This document shows positions 12,301-27,300 of a stretch of DNA of 64,000 nt, piece after piece. The stretch's first letter is position 1, and every line of letters starts with the position of its first letter. The DNA comes from Diphasiastrum complanatum. Taxonomy: Eukaryota; Streptophyta; Lycopodiopsida; Lycopodiales; Lycopodiaceae. The DNA is taken from contig CM055109.1 of the NCBI GenBank assembly GCA_029204225.1, positions 46,624,966 to 46,688,965 of the forward strand. The letters are read 5' to 3'. The notes beneath the pieces are model-generated. The model saw only the letters and a list, made by a program, of their open reading frames with translations. It did no database searches and was not told where the DNA came from. The position numbers were made by a program, and so were the translations under genes.

Positions 12301-15300
12301 AGAGTCAAGACTAAGAAATCGGGCTTAAAAGTACCAGAATAACAAAATTAAAAGAAGATTGTTGCAAACATGCATGACCTTCCAAGAGAATCACAAAATC
12401 ATGAAACTATCATGAGATAGAAGACTAAAAAGGTTCTTAGCATGACCACACCTTTTTAGAACGTTCTATTGTTTGATCTGTTTCATCCAATGTTGTCTTC
12501 CCACTGTCAATAAGCTGTTGATTTGACATAGCTGTAGAGAGTACCAAATGAATGACAGGTCCAGATTACAGAACTTTAAGTAAACTAATGTTACTAATTA
12601 CCTAAAGAAAGATAAATCAGAATTCCTAAAAAGTATATATTACTAGGAGGCTGGTAGGTATCCTTTGATAAACTTCATAATCATTCTGGAGATATAATTT
12701 CAACTTTGAACCGAACTTCTGCTATGTGAGGTAGAAGTGCAAGGTAATAACTCAATGTTAAGCAAAAAGCATCTCTCATACATCTTACTGTAAACTTTAA
12801 AGGTTTCATATGATCATTCTCAGGCGATAAGAAGATAGTCACCGGTCCAGATTTCCTCGCAGAATAGTTTAATTGTTTTTTTTTCTGACATTAAACTTTG
12901 TCATAAACCAAGGCCCAAAAGACATAATTTTATGAAATAATGTGCTCTGGGTGATATCCAACCTAAGAAGTGCAATTATGAATTTTAAAGAGGTAATCCA
13001 AAAAGTCTTGAATTGTCAACTCCAATGTAAATACGATCGACTTTATGTTATGACGTCCTTAGGAAATGTATACAATATAAGCACTCAAGAGTACTGGCAC
13101 TAATTAAAGAGACGCAAAGAAGGAAAATTGCATTGACAATGTCGAAAAGATAGGACTTCGAAATCCATAAATAGCATTAGGTACCAAATGCATGGCCACA
13201 ATTTTTAACATGTTCCCCCATAAGATTATGTATAGTAAGGCATTCTAACCAAATAAACAGATCCGGTGATACATTTGAAAGACTCAAGACAAACATAGAA
13301 GCATTTCATTTTACATGGCAAAAAGGCAATAGGAAGTAAAATAGAAATTGATTCACAAACCACAGATCATCAGGACTTTTGATTGCAGTATTGAGTAAAG
13401 TGGCCTTGTAACCCATCAGCAACCACCTAACAGATGACCCAGATGGGACTGTGAGACACAGCAACGGAGCCTGTTCCTGAAAACCACTCCTTAGGAACGA
13501 AGAGGCCATTCCTAAGAAACCAAACCATTTTCTATGGTCTTGACAGATGGACGAAAATACCCTTTTTTGTACGTGTTAGCCTGCTCTATCAAGTTATCGT
13601 GCAGGCTGGAGAGATTTTCAGGTTCTTTAATGATAAATTCACCAGAAAAGCCACTGAGTCAGCTCCAACCACAGACATTAGCTAAGCTTGTCATTAACAA
13701 GGATGGTAAGAGAACAGCTAACATCCGAAACTTTCAATATAGGCACCACAGCTTAGTTTTTTCTCATTAACGTATTTGAATTGACACCAACATCAATAAT
13801 ATTGTGCACGTGCTACATCAGCTACCTCAAAAGAAATGCCCAAGGCCACTAAGAGGCTACTCTTATCACTTTTCATTTCTATTTTGTAGACTTTTCACAT
13901 GATCCTATAGAGATCAATACTAATCATGCCAACTCATGATCGAGGCATAATTTACACGGTGATCATTATCATCCTTGAAACCTGTACATTGTGGAATCAA
14001 GTATCTTATGATAATAAGACAAAATCTTCTTTGCTCCTCTGTAGATGGACAGTAGATTGTCTCTATGGCACCCTTTGCAGCTCACTGATGACCTTACGCA
14101 TTCTTGCTGCTTCGCTGTGAAGAGCTTAGAACAGGTGGGATTTTCTAGGCTCTCCCTATGTTAGGCCCCTAAAACTGATCCCTATTTTCTAATTCCCTGT
14201 CTCAGTGAAAATCTATGAATACCAGAAACGAGTCAAAACAAAAACAACTAACCTATAAGAAGTTCCAAGCAATTTTGTTTGCATGTCTTGAAGCTTTTCA
14301 ACTATTACGTGCTCTGAAAGAAAAAATTTGACATTTTTAACTACCAACTACTTAGGAGCCTAAGAAACATGCAGCAAAAGTGAAACTTTGTTCTGAAGGT
14401 TCAGGCAAATTTCCACCCCTCATCACCGAAAATTCAGTTTGACAAGGGAATTTTATGCCAAAATCATAACTTTCCAGCCAACAACAACGTTCAGGAGCTT
14501 CCTTCTAAAAGTTCTGGCACCCTTTATCACTGAAATTCAGCTTAACAAGGGCCTTGTCTGCTGAACTCACAACTTTCCAGTCAACGACAAGGTTCAGGAG
14601 CTATTATTGCTCATCCTCTTTTAATGAAAATTAAACGTCCCAATTGGCATAGAGGACCTAGTCCTCTCTCATCATTGCAAGTAACTGTCTGATAACAAGA
14701 ACCTAGGTCTATTCTGACAGTTGCATCTTTTACTTCTTCCAACCAGTCTGATCCCCAAGGAACAACTAACACCATCTTTGCTTTCTCACTAATCAATGCC
14801 ACATGCAGGCCAATTGGTAGCTTTGAATGCAACGGTTGGTCCACCTTTTACAACAAAAGCTTCTTGGGCTCTGTTTTATTCGTAGGATTGAATGAGCTTT
14901 TTTAACGAGTAGATTTGCTGAGATTCAGCTGACAAGTCAGCGTATTCAATCAGACTAGTCAAGACTGATAAGGCAACTAACAGAGGAACAAAGTCTCTTC
15001 AATGGCTGCTCTTAGTTTGAGAGCTTAAATTATGTGTTTCTTTTTCATTTCTCTTACCTCCATTCTTGCCCAACAGCGAGCAGAATCGAATCTTTTTCCA
15101 CAAGCAGGCTGGTCACTAATTTTCCATGATTACTTGCTCTTTCCAAAAGCACGTCTCTCCTCAAGCTGCCTTCTCAGGAGTGAAGGCATTAGAACAAGCT
15201 TCAACAAAGGGTAAGGCCTGCTTTGCAGAAAAGCATTAAGCCCCTAAACTTTACATGTGCCCTAAGGAACTATCGTTCCAAAGTACACCTCAAGCCAGTC

Positions 15301-18300
15301 ATGTGCAGTTGTAAGTTAGTCAGACCTTACTTTTGCAAGGTTTTTTCTATGGATGCTTTATGGTCCTTTTCTTAGGCTTGTAAAATTTGATTGATATCCT
15401 TGCACCTCATATTAGCATAATCAAGGTAGCTCACATTGGAATAGCCAGATTGACTTTACTTAGAGATCAGGCCTCTCTTGGATGAACCTACCCGGTATTG
15501 CTCCTAAAAAATTACCTGCCTTTAAATGAGGCTCATAACTCTACGTATATATCGATCTTATGCCTAGGATAATACCCGACATAACAAAGCAGACAGGCAA
15601 TTTTCAACCCTATGGACTCCAACCAAAGTCTTAGACCATTAACTTCATCACGCATAGCATGGATCGAATGCTATGACACCTCTACTCATTTCATCAGCAC
15701 CCTGGGGTAGGTTCAGGTCTCATAACTCTGATTATAATTTCCTAAACCCTTAAGTTTGACCTAAGTGGCTCAAATTCGTCAAACTTTCTTTCAGGTCACT
15801 CAACTTCTTAGAGCTTATATTTATATTGCACTTTAGGGATCCAAATGATAATAACTTACGGTTGCAGGACCTCAAGGGTCCAAGTAACCAACGATATTTT
15901 CGAGCGTGCAAATATCAGCTTATAGCTGCCACTGCTAAGGCAAACTTTTTATGATAAACTAGCAATCATGAACCAATAGCATTTTGGAGAATTTAAACTT
16001 ATAAAATCATGTTGCAGTAAAACTTCCAGCTATGCAGTCTCACTTGATGCCATGCGGACATTATCATCCACCAAAGGCTCGCCACTTCCTGTCCCGCCCT
16101 CAAAAAGCTCTGCCTTCCTATTTCCAAGGGAACTTGTGTACCTGAACAACCAGAGAGAATTATCAGGATATTCTAGAATCTGAAATGAAATGTGAGGGAT
16201 CATAAAACGCACTTAAATGCATGACATGAAATGCTACAATGGTTAAGTAAACCGTTCATGGTTGCATTCACTAGAGGAACTTTTGTCAATGTTTTGAAGC
16301 AAATTTAGCATAAGGAGTTTCTAAAGAAATTGATGAAACCGAGCACCTTCAGACTTCATTGACTAAGTTCCTTTAATTTGACTTTCAAAATGAACATTGC
16401 ATAGATGTAAATGCTCAAGTTTGAGCCAGCTGAAGAAGCTAAATGATGGACCTATCTTCTCTCAACCCTATATTTTGGAAGTTCAGCTACCAATCTAAAA
16501 TCTAGATACAAACTCTAGAGCCATCACTAACTTACAAAGCTTTGCTCAGAAATCAGGTCCAGACTCTGGCTTCAAAAAATTGTCATTCTATATTAAAATT
16601 TCAACATCCACGACAGCAAATATTATAGACTCTGTTGCCCTGGTTCCAAACCCCAATAAATTCAGATCCTAAGAAGTTAAATGAACCAAAATCTCTGATA
16701 TTACTATACTGACTATACACTAAAAAAACTACTGAGTTAACAGTTTGCCATCAAATCTCTAAAAATTGATATAAGATGTCATGAGAACAATTTTTAATTA
16801 GCAGATAGATGCATGAAAACCTCTCACTGTGATAGTTTTACTTACGTTTTTCTGAGAGCAACATAGGAGTTCAGTTCCTTGATCTGCACATCATCTCAGA
16901 AAAAAGTTTGACTTATGATGCTGTGCATGTGACCATGAACAACTCTTACAAGTTTCTTCTCAAAACTGGACAGCACCAGCAGATGAACACAACCACACAC
17001 TTCAAAGAACCATGCACAACTTGGAAGTTTGCTTGCAGTCATAGAACCAGCAAATCAAATATTACCTTAGTTGACTATGAGCATTCTCCAAAACTCTAAC
17101 AGACTCAAAGCACAAACTAGTGTCCCCTACACCACTAAATTGCGCAGGTAGCCAATGAACAATGTAAAATCTCAATAACTGTCAAGCAGCTTATTCACTT
17201 GCATCTTTTAGCCATTTCGACATGAGCTCAGACGAGGGTAATCGCACAGCACTCCTACATACTACATACTACAACATCTTCAAAAAAAACCAAAAAAACC
17301 AAGGAGAAAGGTCAAGTCTAAGGTACTCACAAGTGCTTGCTTCTTCTCATTCAGAAGCTTACCAACTTCTGGTGGATGTTTTGTTTCTTCCTCCTTTATC
17401 TCTCTGTCAAACTCTTTTATGAGCCTGTTCAAATAGCACATTCAACCCTTAAGAAAAATGCATGTCAATGTGGCTCTGAATTTTTTCGATTCATATGTAG
17501 TGAATAACTCATTTACGGCATACGTACTGGTATTTATACAACCTAAGATCCATATTTTCTTTTAGTGATTCATTAGATGCCTAAGTAGCCATACCCCATC
17601 AAAGAGTTTTTTAAACCCACACTATTCCCACCGCTGCATGACACATCCAAAGCGATACGAGCAGGTGGAATTCTGCAAGTTATAGGGTCTGGAACAAGAT
17701 TTATCTCTTTGTATGAATACCAAGACGAAAGATCCACTGGGTCTAAACATTCTGGAAGTTGTTATGCGAGGTTACTCTGGCATGGTATTCTGCTATTTCA
17801 ATTGCAATGAAAAGATTCATTCCAGAAAAGTGATCTTGATTAGATGGTCTGTTGAACAGTAACCTTGTCTCTCATGGTTATAACCACCGGCTCATCAGGA
17901 CTTTGTAAACCCCTTGTAAGGCAGAAAGACACTAGCTTGAAGAGGTAAAGCTCGCGTGAATCAAACTACAATAGTACAAAGTAATGTTTTCAATGCTATT
18001 CAATGTTGCTCGTCTAGTCAAATCCCTTTTCTTCTGCCATGATACATTTTGCTCAGCCTTAAAAATGCAATGCTGGGGGAAGTGGTCATTGCTTCAAATA
18101 GATCAACATCTTCAGGCTGTTTTTCCACTTGTTCCTTTAAGATAGACCATGAGATTTTACTTCTTGATTTTCTTGCAATTTTTAGCCTGAATATCCCTTT
18201 GACTTTGCAGGAGGAAAGAAGCATGCTCTTCCATAGCAATCACAAAAAAAGATTCTATACAACAGCATTTTCCAGATAGAATCTTGTTTTGAACAATCTT

Positions 18301-21300
18301 TGATACGGCAAGTACTTATCTACTAACAACAATAGTATAAAAATACCTTGGATAGTAGCCTTAATGCTAAGTCAATAATAGATGTGTTCTAACTTGTTCT
18401 GGAATTCTTAGTTTGAAATACATGGTCAACATGAAGGCTGCGTATCTTAAGTTTAGATTTAAGAAAACCAAATGTTCTTATGAGCCTTTGGGCATGACAA
18501 TATGTAGATAAAGTAGCCGATGTCTTTAGCAACAATTGAACAAGTCTGTAAAGAAAGAACTTACCAGTCCAGAGCAAGTTGCCCAGAATATATTTATTGG
18601 CATGAAATGCAGGAAATGAAAGAATAGATGGATAATTCTTTGATGGTTATGACAAATTCCTCATGCTGTGAACCACAAGAAACTGTGGTGGTATACCAAT
18701 TGATATCATATACTTGTCTGTCAAAGAGGATAAGAAATGACATGAACCCTGACAAGGTGCTACAACTGAGAGGTTACTCTTGACGGATATAGGCTTATTG
18801 AATTTCAAGAAGCAGCTGCAGTGAATCTTTGATCAGTGGTCTCGTCTACACCCTCAAGTTTCTAAAAGTACATTACTCAAACTACAATCCTGAACAACAG
18901 GTGATAGTAACCACTTCTAAGAATTTTAAAAATAGTAGCAGAAATATTGAAAAACTGATTTTTCCTTGTATTTTACCCAGAGAACACTAGAGCATACCAT
19001 TATTGCAGATTTGTAAGGCCTACATATAAATATGTTTCATGAGAGAACACGTCATCCACAAAACTATCATTTGGACAGTTCATAACAAGATAATCTTGAT
19101 GTCTCGGAATTTATCTTTTGAAGCATAAAAGCATCAAAATGAAGCATGACAGGAGAACCGACTGTTCAGCAACCAGAAAATTGTTACCTTCTTAGAGAGA
19201 TGAAAAAAAAAAGGTTCTCATCATATGATAAGCTGCAATTGAATCACTTATTGCGTACTCCTAGCCTTTGCTAGTTTTGAGCAAGGGCTATCTATACTTA
19301 TCCCTTACATTTTGTCTCTCTAACATCGTTTTCATTCATCAAATTTGAGAAATGATTGTACAACACTCAAATAATAATCCCCAGTTTGAGGTATCACTCT
19401 TATCCCCATATCCACGATTACAGCAACTTATGGCACATGGCATAGCATATATAAGGTCAAGGAAACTAACCTTTTGCATTCTCGCATCTTCGATGTCAAC
19501 TCCTCCAACTGCTTACTTTGTCTATTTGCATCCTTGATTTTATCAAGCTTTTGAAAACCATTCCTGTAAAGCCAATGCTTAGTTAACTTGTCATAAATGC
19601 ACCACCTTACAGATAAAGTGTTGATGCAAACATCAGGTTAACACCTGTAGAATAGACTGAATTAGCTACATCACTACCACTTGTAGTGTATGAGAAAGTT
19701 CCAATCAAAGCCTCTGCATGCACATTCTGAAAAATCCAGAACGTGCAAATTGTTTATCCTCCTGCTTTCTGGATTAGGATGATCCCTATGTTGCTTGGCT
19801 CATACCTGCAGACCTGATAGCACTAAGAGGCTTTCTTAGATTGGTCGTGTTCCATCATAAAGGTGTGAAAAAATATTTACATGTAGCTGCACCATTGACT
19901 AATATGGTGCAAAAAATTAAATTCTTCAATGAACGGAACTTCAATTGTGAGTTTCGATGCTCTAAAATAAGTTGTGACTAACTTTGTCACATTAACATTG
20001 TGGACCCTTAGAAACCATTTGTGGTGAAAACGGATGCGAGTGAGCAAGACGCTCAACCCTGGTCAAAGGAATTATCCAACTCATGAAAGGGACTTGTATG
20101 CCATTATCCATGCTTTGAAGGCATCAAGGCATGCAAGATTTGATGTGTACACCGGCCATGACACCTTTAAGTATTTCTGCAATCAGCCGGACTTCAGAGG
20201 GCGGCAAGCCAGGTGGATTGGGTTGTTCCAAGAACTTCACATGGAAATGTAGTACAAAGGTAACGAAAATTGTCTGGCTGATACATTATCTCGGATATTG
20301 TATCAAATGTCTTATGTGGTCATAGAGAATGACCTAATTGCTAAGATTAGATAGGCTCGGCAAAGGATCCTCATTGCCAAGAAGGGGTGAGAGAGGCAAA
20401 GGGTAAAAGTAGAGTCTCAAGAGGAGATCTCTGATCTCTTTGCTCGCACTTACCTTAAATACATCATAGAGGATGGTATAGTTGAATGAGATGGAAAACT
20501 TATGATTCCAACTTGTGAGGACACATTGTCTGAAGTGTCAATTTCTTAAAGCTGAAAGGATTAAAATTCATGGTAAGTTACACCCACTAACTATCAAGAC
20601 CAAACCCAAGGATCCAAAACTAGATAACTGATACAAGGCAACCAAAGGGAATCAAATGGTGGAGAAACCAACCCAACCAAACCTGGATCGAATGAATCTA
20701 GCCCCTGAGCTATGGACCACACAAAACTTAACAGGAGAGAGGTTTTGTTAGAATCGAAGAGATTCTCTAATCGGAGTAGACTAATCTTATTAGTACTCAC
20801 ACAAAACATCAACCACAAGCTGAAGAAGAAGAGAGACTGCAAGAAGCTATGCTTCATAAGCTGGAAACTGAGACGACAATGGAGGTGGGCGCCCATCTAC
20901 TCTTATAGAGGCTGTCCACAATGAAAAGCAAAAGCTATTCTACTAAAATAGCAATTGAAGTACTAATTATGAATTCTTAACACTAGAAATCTATGCTAAC
21001 TTGGTTAAAATAGATTTCTATACTATTCTAGCAAATTGGTACTAATTTAGGTACCTATACTAAAAATAGATAATATCTATACTAAAAATAGATAGTACCT
21101 ATACTAAAAATAGAAATAAATTCTAACACGTAGGCTGGCCTCTACAATTAACCATTAATTCTAACACTCCCCCTTAATGGATAACTGATTATCAATAACA
21201 ACTAGGAGAGTCCTGAACTTCTCAAATTTTTCACGACCAAGTCCTTTTGTGAAGATATCTACAACTTGATCATTGGTGTCGCAGTAGATCAACTCTACTT

Positions 21301-24300
21301 CGCCACTCTACAACTTTTCTCGTATAAAATGCTGCTGAACTTCAATACGCTTTGACCTGCTATGAAACACCGGATTCTTTGCAAGCTGAATACAACTCTG
21401 ATTGTCACACCATAGAATTGTAGGTTCAACTTGTTCTATATGAAGATCTTTTAGAATCCTTCGTAACCAAATTGCTTCACAAGTTGCTGATGTAGTAGCC
21501 CTGTACTCTGCCTTTTTAGAAGACAAAGCAATTGTTGGTTGCTTTTTACTACTCCAAGATATAGTTCCTGTTCCAAGTTTAAATGCATATCCTGTAGTCG
21601 ATCTTCTATCTTCTGCATTTCCTGCCCAGTCAGCATCAACAAAACCCTCAAGTTTTATTTTTGTTCCTTTACCATAATAAATGCCATACTTGAGTGTCCC
21701 TTTGACATAACGCAAAATCCTTTTTGCCGCTTTCCAATGACAAACTTTTGGTAAAGACATGAACTGACTCACCATGCTCACTGCATATGAAATGTCTGGT
21801 CGAGTAGTCGTTAGATAGATAAGACTACTTACAAGCTGCCTATAAAGAGTTTCATTCACACTTTCAGAATTTTCCTCTTTTGTAAGCTTTACACTTGGAT
21901 CATATGGTGTAGAAATGGACTTACAATCAAGCATGTTAAACTTCTTGAGTAACTCTCTTGCATACTTTTCTTGTGATATGAAAAGATTTTCCTTTAATCT
22001 CCAAACTTCAATACCCAAACAATATTGAAGTCTCTCTAAATCTTTCATATCAAACTCCTGTGAAAGATTGTTCTTTATCTTCTCTATTAGTGACTTATTT
22101 GACCCTGTGATAATAAGATCATCTACATAAAGAACAATAATGACTATGTCATCCAAATCTTTCATAATATAAAGCGTTGACTCTGACATGCTTCTATGAA
22201 AATTCTGCTTCAAAAAATAATTGTTCATACGTGTGTTTCAACCCATATAATGCTTTCTTTAACTTGCAAACCAAGTGCTCTTTGCCTTCAACCTCATAAC
22301 CCTGAGGTTGCTCCAGATAAACCTCCTCTTCAAGGTAATCGTTCAAGAAAGCACTTTTGACATCCATTTGCTAAATATCCCATCCAAAATGAGATGCAAT
22401 TGCCAAAACACTCCTCAAAGTATTCATTTTAGCAACCGGTGCAAAAGTATCTTCATAGTCAATCCCTTCCCTCTGAGCATATCCTTTGGCTACTAATCTG
22501 GCCTTATACTTATCTATAGAACCATCAGACTTAAACTTGGTTCTATAAATCCACTTGCAACCAATTGGTTTCTTACTAGCTGGAAGTTCAAAAAGATCCC
22601 ATGTCTCGTTTTTCATAATAGAATTGTACTCCTCATCCATAGCAGTCTTTGCAGCATCTTCATAAAATAAAGGATCCTCTGAATCCGACACTGAAGCCAT
22701 AAACGCATAATGCGTTTCTTCTCCATCTTCACAATAGTTGACACTTGAACGTGTCAATCTCTTAGCTTCTTGTTGACTCGATTCTCCCTCATCCAACATT
22801 TGACTATCTTTTATAGTCTCAAAATACCATCTTGGTAACTTCTTTGTAGGTGACGTATACTCTTGACCTTTCCTTACGTTTACCAAGATCCACCTGTGTA
22901 CACACCCTTGGTACAACTTGTGTAGAAGTTGTATCACATGGACCTGTATCTTCCTGAACATCATTTGATGAAGGAGAAAATACATCCTCCTCATGATCTT
23001 CTAGGGTAGAAGACTCACTTTCTTCAAATACAACATCCCTGCTCATAATCACCTTCTTACTAGTAAAATTATAAAGGCCATATGCCTTCTCTTCCTCATC
23101 ATAACCAAGGAATAAACACTTGATTGCCTTTGAATCAAGTTTTTGACGATTATCTTTAGGAATATGAGCATATGCTATACAACCAAAAACTCGTAGATGA
23201 TCCACTTTAGGTTTTATACCTGTGAAAGCTTCTTTTGGAGTTCGATTTAGAACAGCTTTTGTAGGACTTCTGTTAAGCAAGTAAATTGTTGTACTAACTG
23301 CTTCGCCCCTAGTAGCATGCTTCGAGCACTCTCCACAATAGACCTGTTCTTTCTTTCGGGTACTCTATTATGTTGTGGTGTATCAATTGAAGCAAATTGT
23401 CTCTTGATTCCATGTTCTTTGCATAATTCTTGGAACTCTGTAGATATGAATTCACCCTCCCTTATCTGAACGTAGAATCTTGATTTGCTTTCTTGTCTGC
23501 TTCTCAACAAGTGATTTGAACTGAGTAAAGAACTTAAAAGCTTGACTCTTATACTTAAGCAAGTATATCCATACCTTCCTGGAAAAATCATCCACAAATA
23601 TCATGAAGTAGGATGCTCCCCCTATAGACTCAGTCTGCATGGGACCGCATAAGTCTGTATGAACTCCAAGCTTGACATGTGCATTTACACCAGTGTCATC
23701 AAACTGTGTAAACTACTCACGATGTGTGTCATATGTTGCGTTGCTCCAGAATCAATGTACCAACAATCATTTGAGTTCTCTGATGTTGAAGCTGAGAATA
23801 ACTCATAGCATTCCACAGCTTCACTTTTGTCTTCGTCTTCAATGAAGTTGCCTGACTGCTTCTTCTTGTCCTGGATTACCTTCTTTTTCCTGCACTCAAA
23901 AGCAAAATGACCATATTTACCACAAAAGTTACAATTCCCATTTCTCTTTGGATTGGACTTCGAACTATCTCCTTTTTGCGAATTGTCCTTGCTTTCCTGC
24001 TTTTGATCCTTATTACCTCCCTTCTTCTGGCCCTTCTTACCTTGATTCTTGGTAAAGAAACCCAGCTCCTTGAAATCTTCCCTAGAAATCAAATTTTGTC
24101 TTCGTAACTCTTCTTGAAGTAGCAAACCATTCAGCTCGTCAAATGTCGGCGATCTCTCCCTCAAACTCAGTGTCATAACAAAGTTTTGATATTGAAATGG
24201 TAAGCTATTCAAGACAATTTGTAAAAGAGTATTGTCAAGTACAATTTCCCCTATAGAAGACAACTGATCTCTTAGATCCTTCACCCTGGTAATAAAATCC

Positions 24301-27300
24301 GTAATGGATTCTTCTGATTCCATTTTCAAGGTATGAAGTTTATTATTCAAGAACAAAGTTCGAGACTTGCTCACCGTTTCATATGTATTCCTAAGAATAT
24401 CCCTGCATCCTTAGGCCCGACTGCATTCCTGATCAGAGGAATAACCTTATCCTGCACGGATAAGTTGATGATAAATGATGCGACCGTTGCACCCGTCTCT
24501 CAAATGCCCTTTTATCTTGTTCATTGAGATCGTGAGCCCCGCCTTCAGATGAACCTGCACCACATAAAACCTGCACAAGATAAAACCTGCCCTCAAATTA
24601 AATCTGCACCAGTTTTGACCTGTTGTTCAAGTGTGCTTGCACCAGATCTGTCTGCACTAGAAAACACCTGTTCTCTTGTTCTGGATGCTGCCTCCCTCAG
24701 ATCTGCCTGACTAATATTGTTGCCTGTCCAGAAGCTGCCACCCTCAGATCTGCCTGCTCCTGCTGATTTCTTTCCAGGTACTACCTGCGCCAGATGTGAC
24801 CTCCACCAGAAAAATCTACACAGGATGGTGCCTCCACCAGATACAACCTTCACCAAATAGCACCTCCAATAGATGCGATCTCCACCAGTAAAACCTGCAG
24901 CGCTGATCTTCTCCTTCCGTAGATCCCGATCTTAACGAGATGGCTCTGATACCATGTTAGAATCGAAGAGATTCTCTAATCGGAGTAGACTAATCTTATT
25001 AGTACTCACACAAAACATCAACCACAAGCTGAAGAAGAAGAGAGACTGCAAGAAGCTATGCTTCATAAGCTGGAAACTGAGATGACAATGGAGGTGGGCG
25101 CCCATCTACTCTTATAGAGGCTGTCCACAATGAAACGCAAAAGCTATTCTACTACAATAGCAATTGAAATGCTAATTATGAAGTCTTAACAATAGAAATC
25201 TATGCAAACTTGGTTAAAATAGATTTCTATACTATTCTAGCAAAACTGGTACTAACTTAGGTACCTATACTAAAAATAGATAGTACCTATACTAAAATAG
25301 AAATAGGCCTTCTAGCACGCAGGCTGGCCTCTACAATTAACCATTAATTCTAACCGGTTTCACACTAGCAAGATGCAACATGTAGCTACAATCGCCAGAA
25401 TCAAGCATTCACTAGTTATACTTATACCCTCCAAGGCCCCTCCACCACTAGTAGTGAACTATGACACCTCACTGGACACATCAACAACCTAACTAGGCCA
25501 CCTGATCCACTTCCCCGATGAGTCATTGTTAGATCCATACCAACATCTTGAGTTTTAGGCCTCTAACCATTAATTAATTAATGAAGATTTTACTTTGTAT
25601 ACTTTCAATTATGGTTGGTTGATTGGTAAGTTCAAATAGAGAGTCTAACATATACCTTCCTTTAACAGTCAAATTTTACAAACGTTCTCCAATATGACAA
25701 GCATTATTGATGTAGTTTTCAAACCATAAACAAGTGATGCAATTATCCTAACAAGAATGATCAGAGTTAAAACAATCATTCCAACATAGTAGACAAGTTC
25801 CACACGGGGTCAAAACCATTAGGCAAAAACTAAAAACTTTTCTTTTTCCTTCTAATGTTTTTTTGAGAGTTACTTGACCCTGTTTTATACATCCTCTAAC
25901 TCTTATTCTAGTCCTACTTGACGAACTTTGGATATATATGTTCTTAGTTCTTCTATCTCCTAGTTATTGGCTTCTCCTTGCAGTTTGTTGACAACTATTC
26001 TCTACACCCTGCTTTATTCACAATGCTAAGTCTTGCTCAAAGGCCCTTTGTTTAGCATTGTAAGGGCGGGGCCCCATCTGCAGTTAGCATGGGGTTTAGT
26101 TAAGTAATCATTAGCTGAACTTGTTAGTGCTAACGGGTGATTAAGGCTTAACTGATTGCAGCTAACCCTAGAGTGGCCTACCTGCATTGTTCTATGCACC
26201 CAAAAGTCAATCTGTGAGCAAGCATCCTGGACAGCCTCCTCAAATTCTCAAACTACTTTGCTGCTAAAGCTGTGAAATATGATTGAGCTGTTATTCTCCA
26301 GGCAATTTTTTTAATTTGAGCAAAGTCCATTCTGGGACTGATCTGAGCGGAGCCAAGTTGAGCAGACTATCTCTTGCAAATTCTCCAGGGGCAATAGTTC
26401 TTCAGATCTGATGGCTGGGCAAGTTCCTCAACAGATGAGGATTTGAGTTAGACGAGCTGTTAGCTATGGACATGCTTCAAATGCTCATATGCTTGTGACA
26501 GCCTGCTGCAGTGCTTCAAATGTTTAAACTATGCTTGTGGATAGCCTGCTGAAGTGCTTCAAATGCTCATAAGCTGTTCACTATGCATTGATGTTCAACT
26601 GCTATGGCTCACCCATTGATTTTAGGACCTCTAGAGGTCTCCCTCTACAACCGTTCGCATGCTCATTTGGCGTAGAAAAGTTTACCTGAAAGATTGCGTT
26701 TGTCGAATAGCCTAGGCGCTAACTCAAAAATAGTTCATCTGAAATTAATGTCATTGTTCTATGTGGATGCCATATAGAGTCTTGGCATGCTGATATGCCA
26801 ACTTCAATAAAGAGCAATCACAGCAACTATTAGACTGCTTTTTGGTGATTTGCAGACGGTTTTCGCAGACCACTCCAAGTTTTGCTCCTTTCTTGACAAT
26901 GTAGCGGCCCTAGGTCGCAAGGTTACGTTAAGTGCTGCCTTACGTCTCGCACAGCCCAAGCTGTTCTTAAACTTTCTAAGGGCTACAATTACAAATACAA
27001 GCATTTCGTGGATGTGAAAAGCCACAGACTAGAGGACTTCATTCCTGAGCCTGGGGGTATCCGTCGGATCCTGAGTACAAACCCCTCTAACTTCGGCTAC
27101 ATAAATGCAATTGAAACAAGAGATGGGATGTTATTTAGAAGAGAAGCTGACTTAGCTACAATACGCCTAACTGGCTGCTTAGCTAGGGGCAAAGATTCGT
27201 GCATTATGGTTTCACAAAGGAACCAAAAGGTAAAAATCGCTTGCCCGTAAAGGCCATCGAAACTGAACATCCAGAACGAGTGATCCATAACTTATAGTCG

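Larger units (their letters stand above)
20746..25355 (-). mobile_element. Ty1/copia LTR retrotransposon, degenerate, 5-bp TSD
   Basis: A complete insertion of 4610 bp in NPSN intron 1, on the gene's strand. LTRs are 20746-21166 (3') and 24955-25355 (5'), with ends TGTTAGAAT...ATTCTAACA (last base mutated in the right copy). The target duplication GGTTT is at 20741-20745 and 25356-25360. The primer-binding site at 24943-24954 reads TGGTATCAGAGC on the minus strand, complementary to initiator tRNA-Met. The polypurine tract at 21167-21180 reads CCATTAAGGGGGAG. Order gag, (protease start), integrase, RT, RNase H. The reading frame is broken several times, and most of the protease and the integrase zinc region are deleted, so it cannot move on its own. 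Confidence 0.93.

Noticed and set aside
14611-14844. 77-codon minus-strand ORF in NPSN intron 5
   Set aside because: On the gene strand, but it does not fit between exons 5 and 6 of the conserved protein and matches no family I know.
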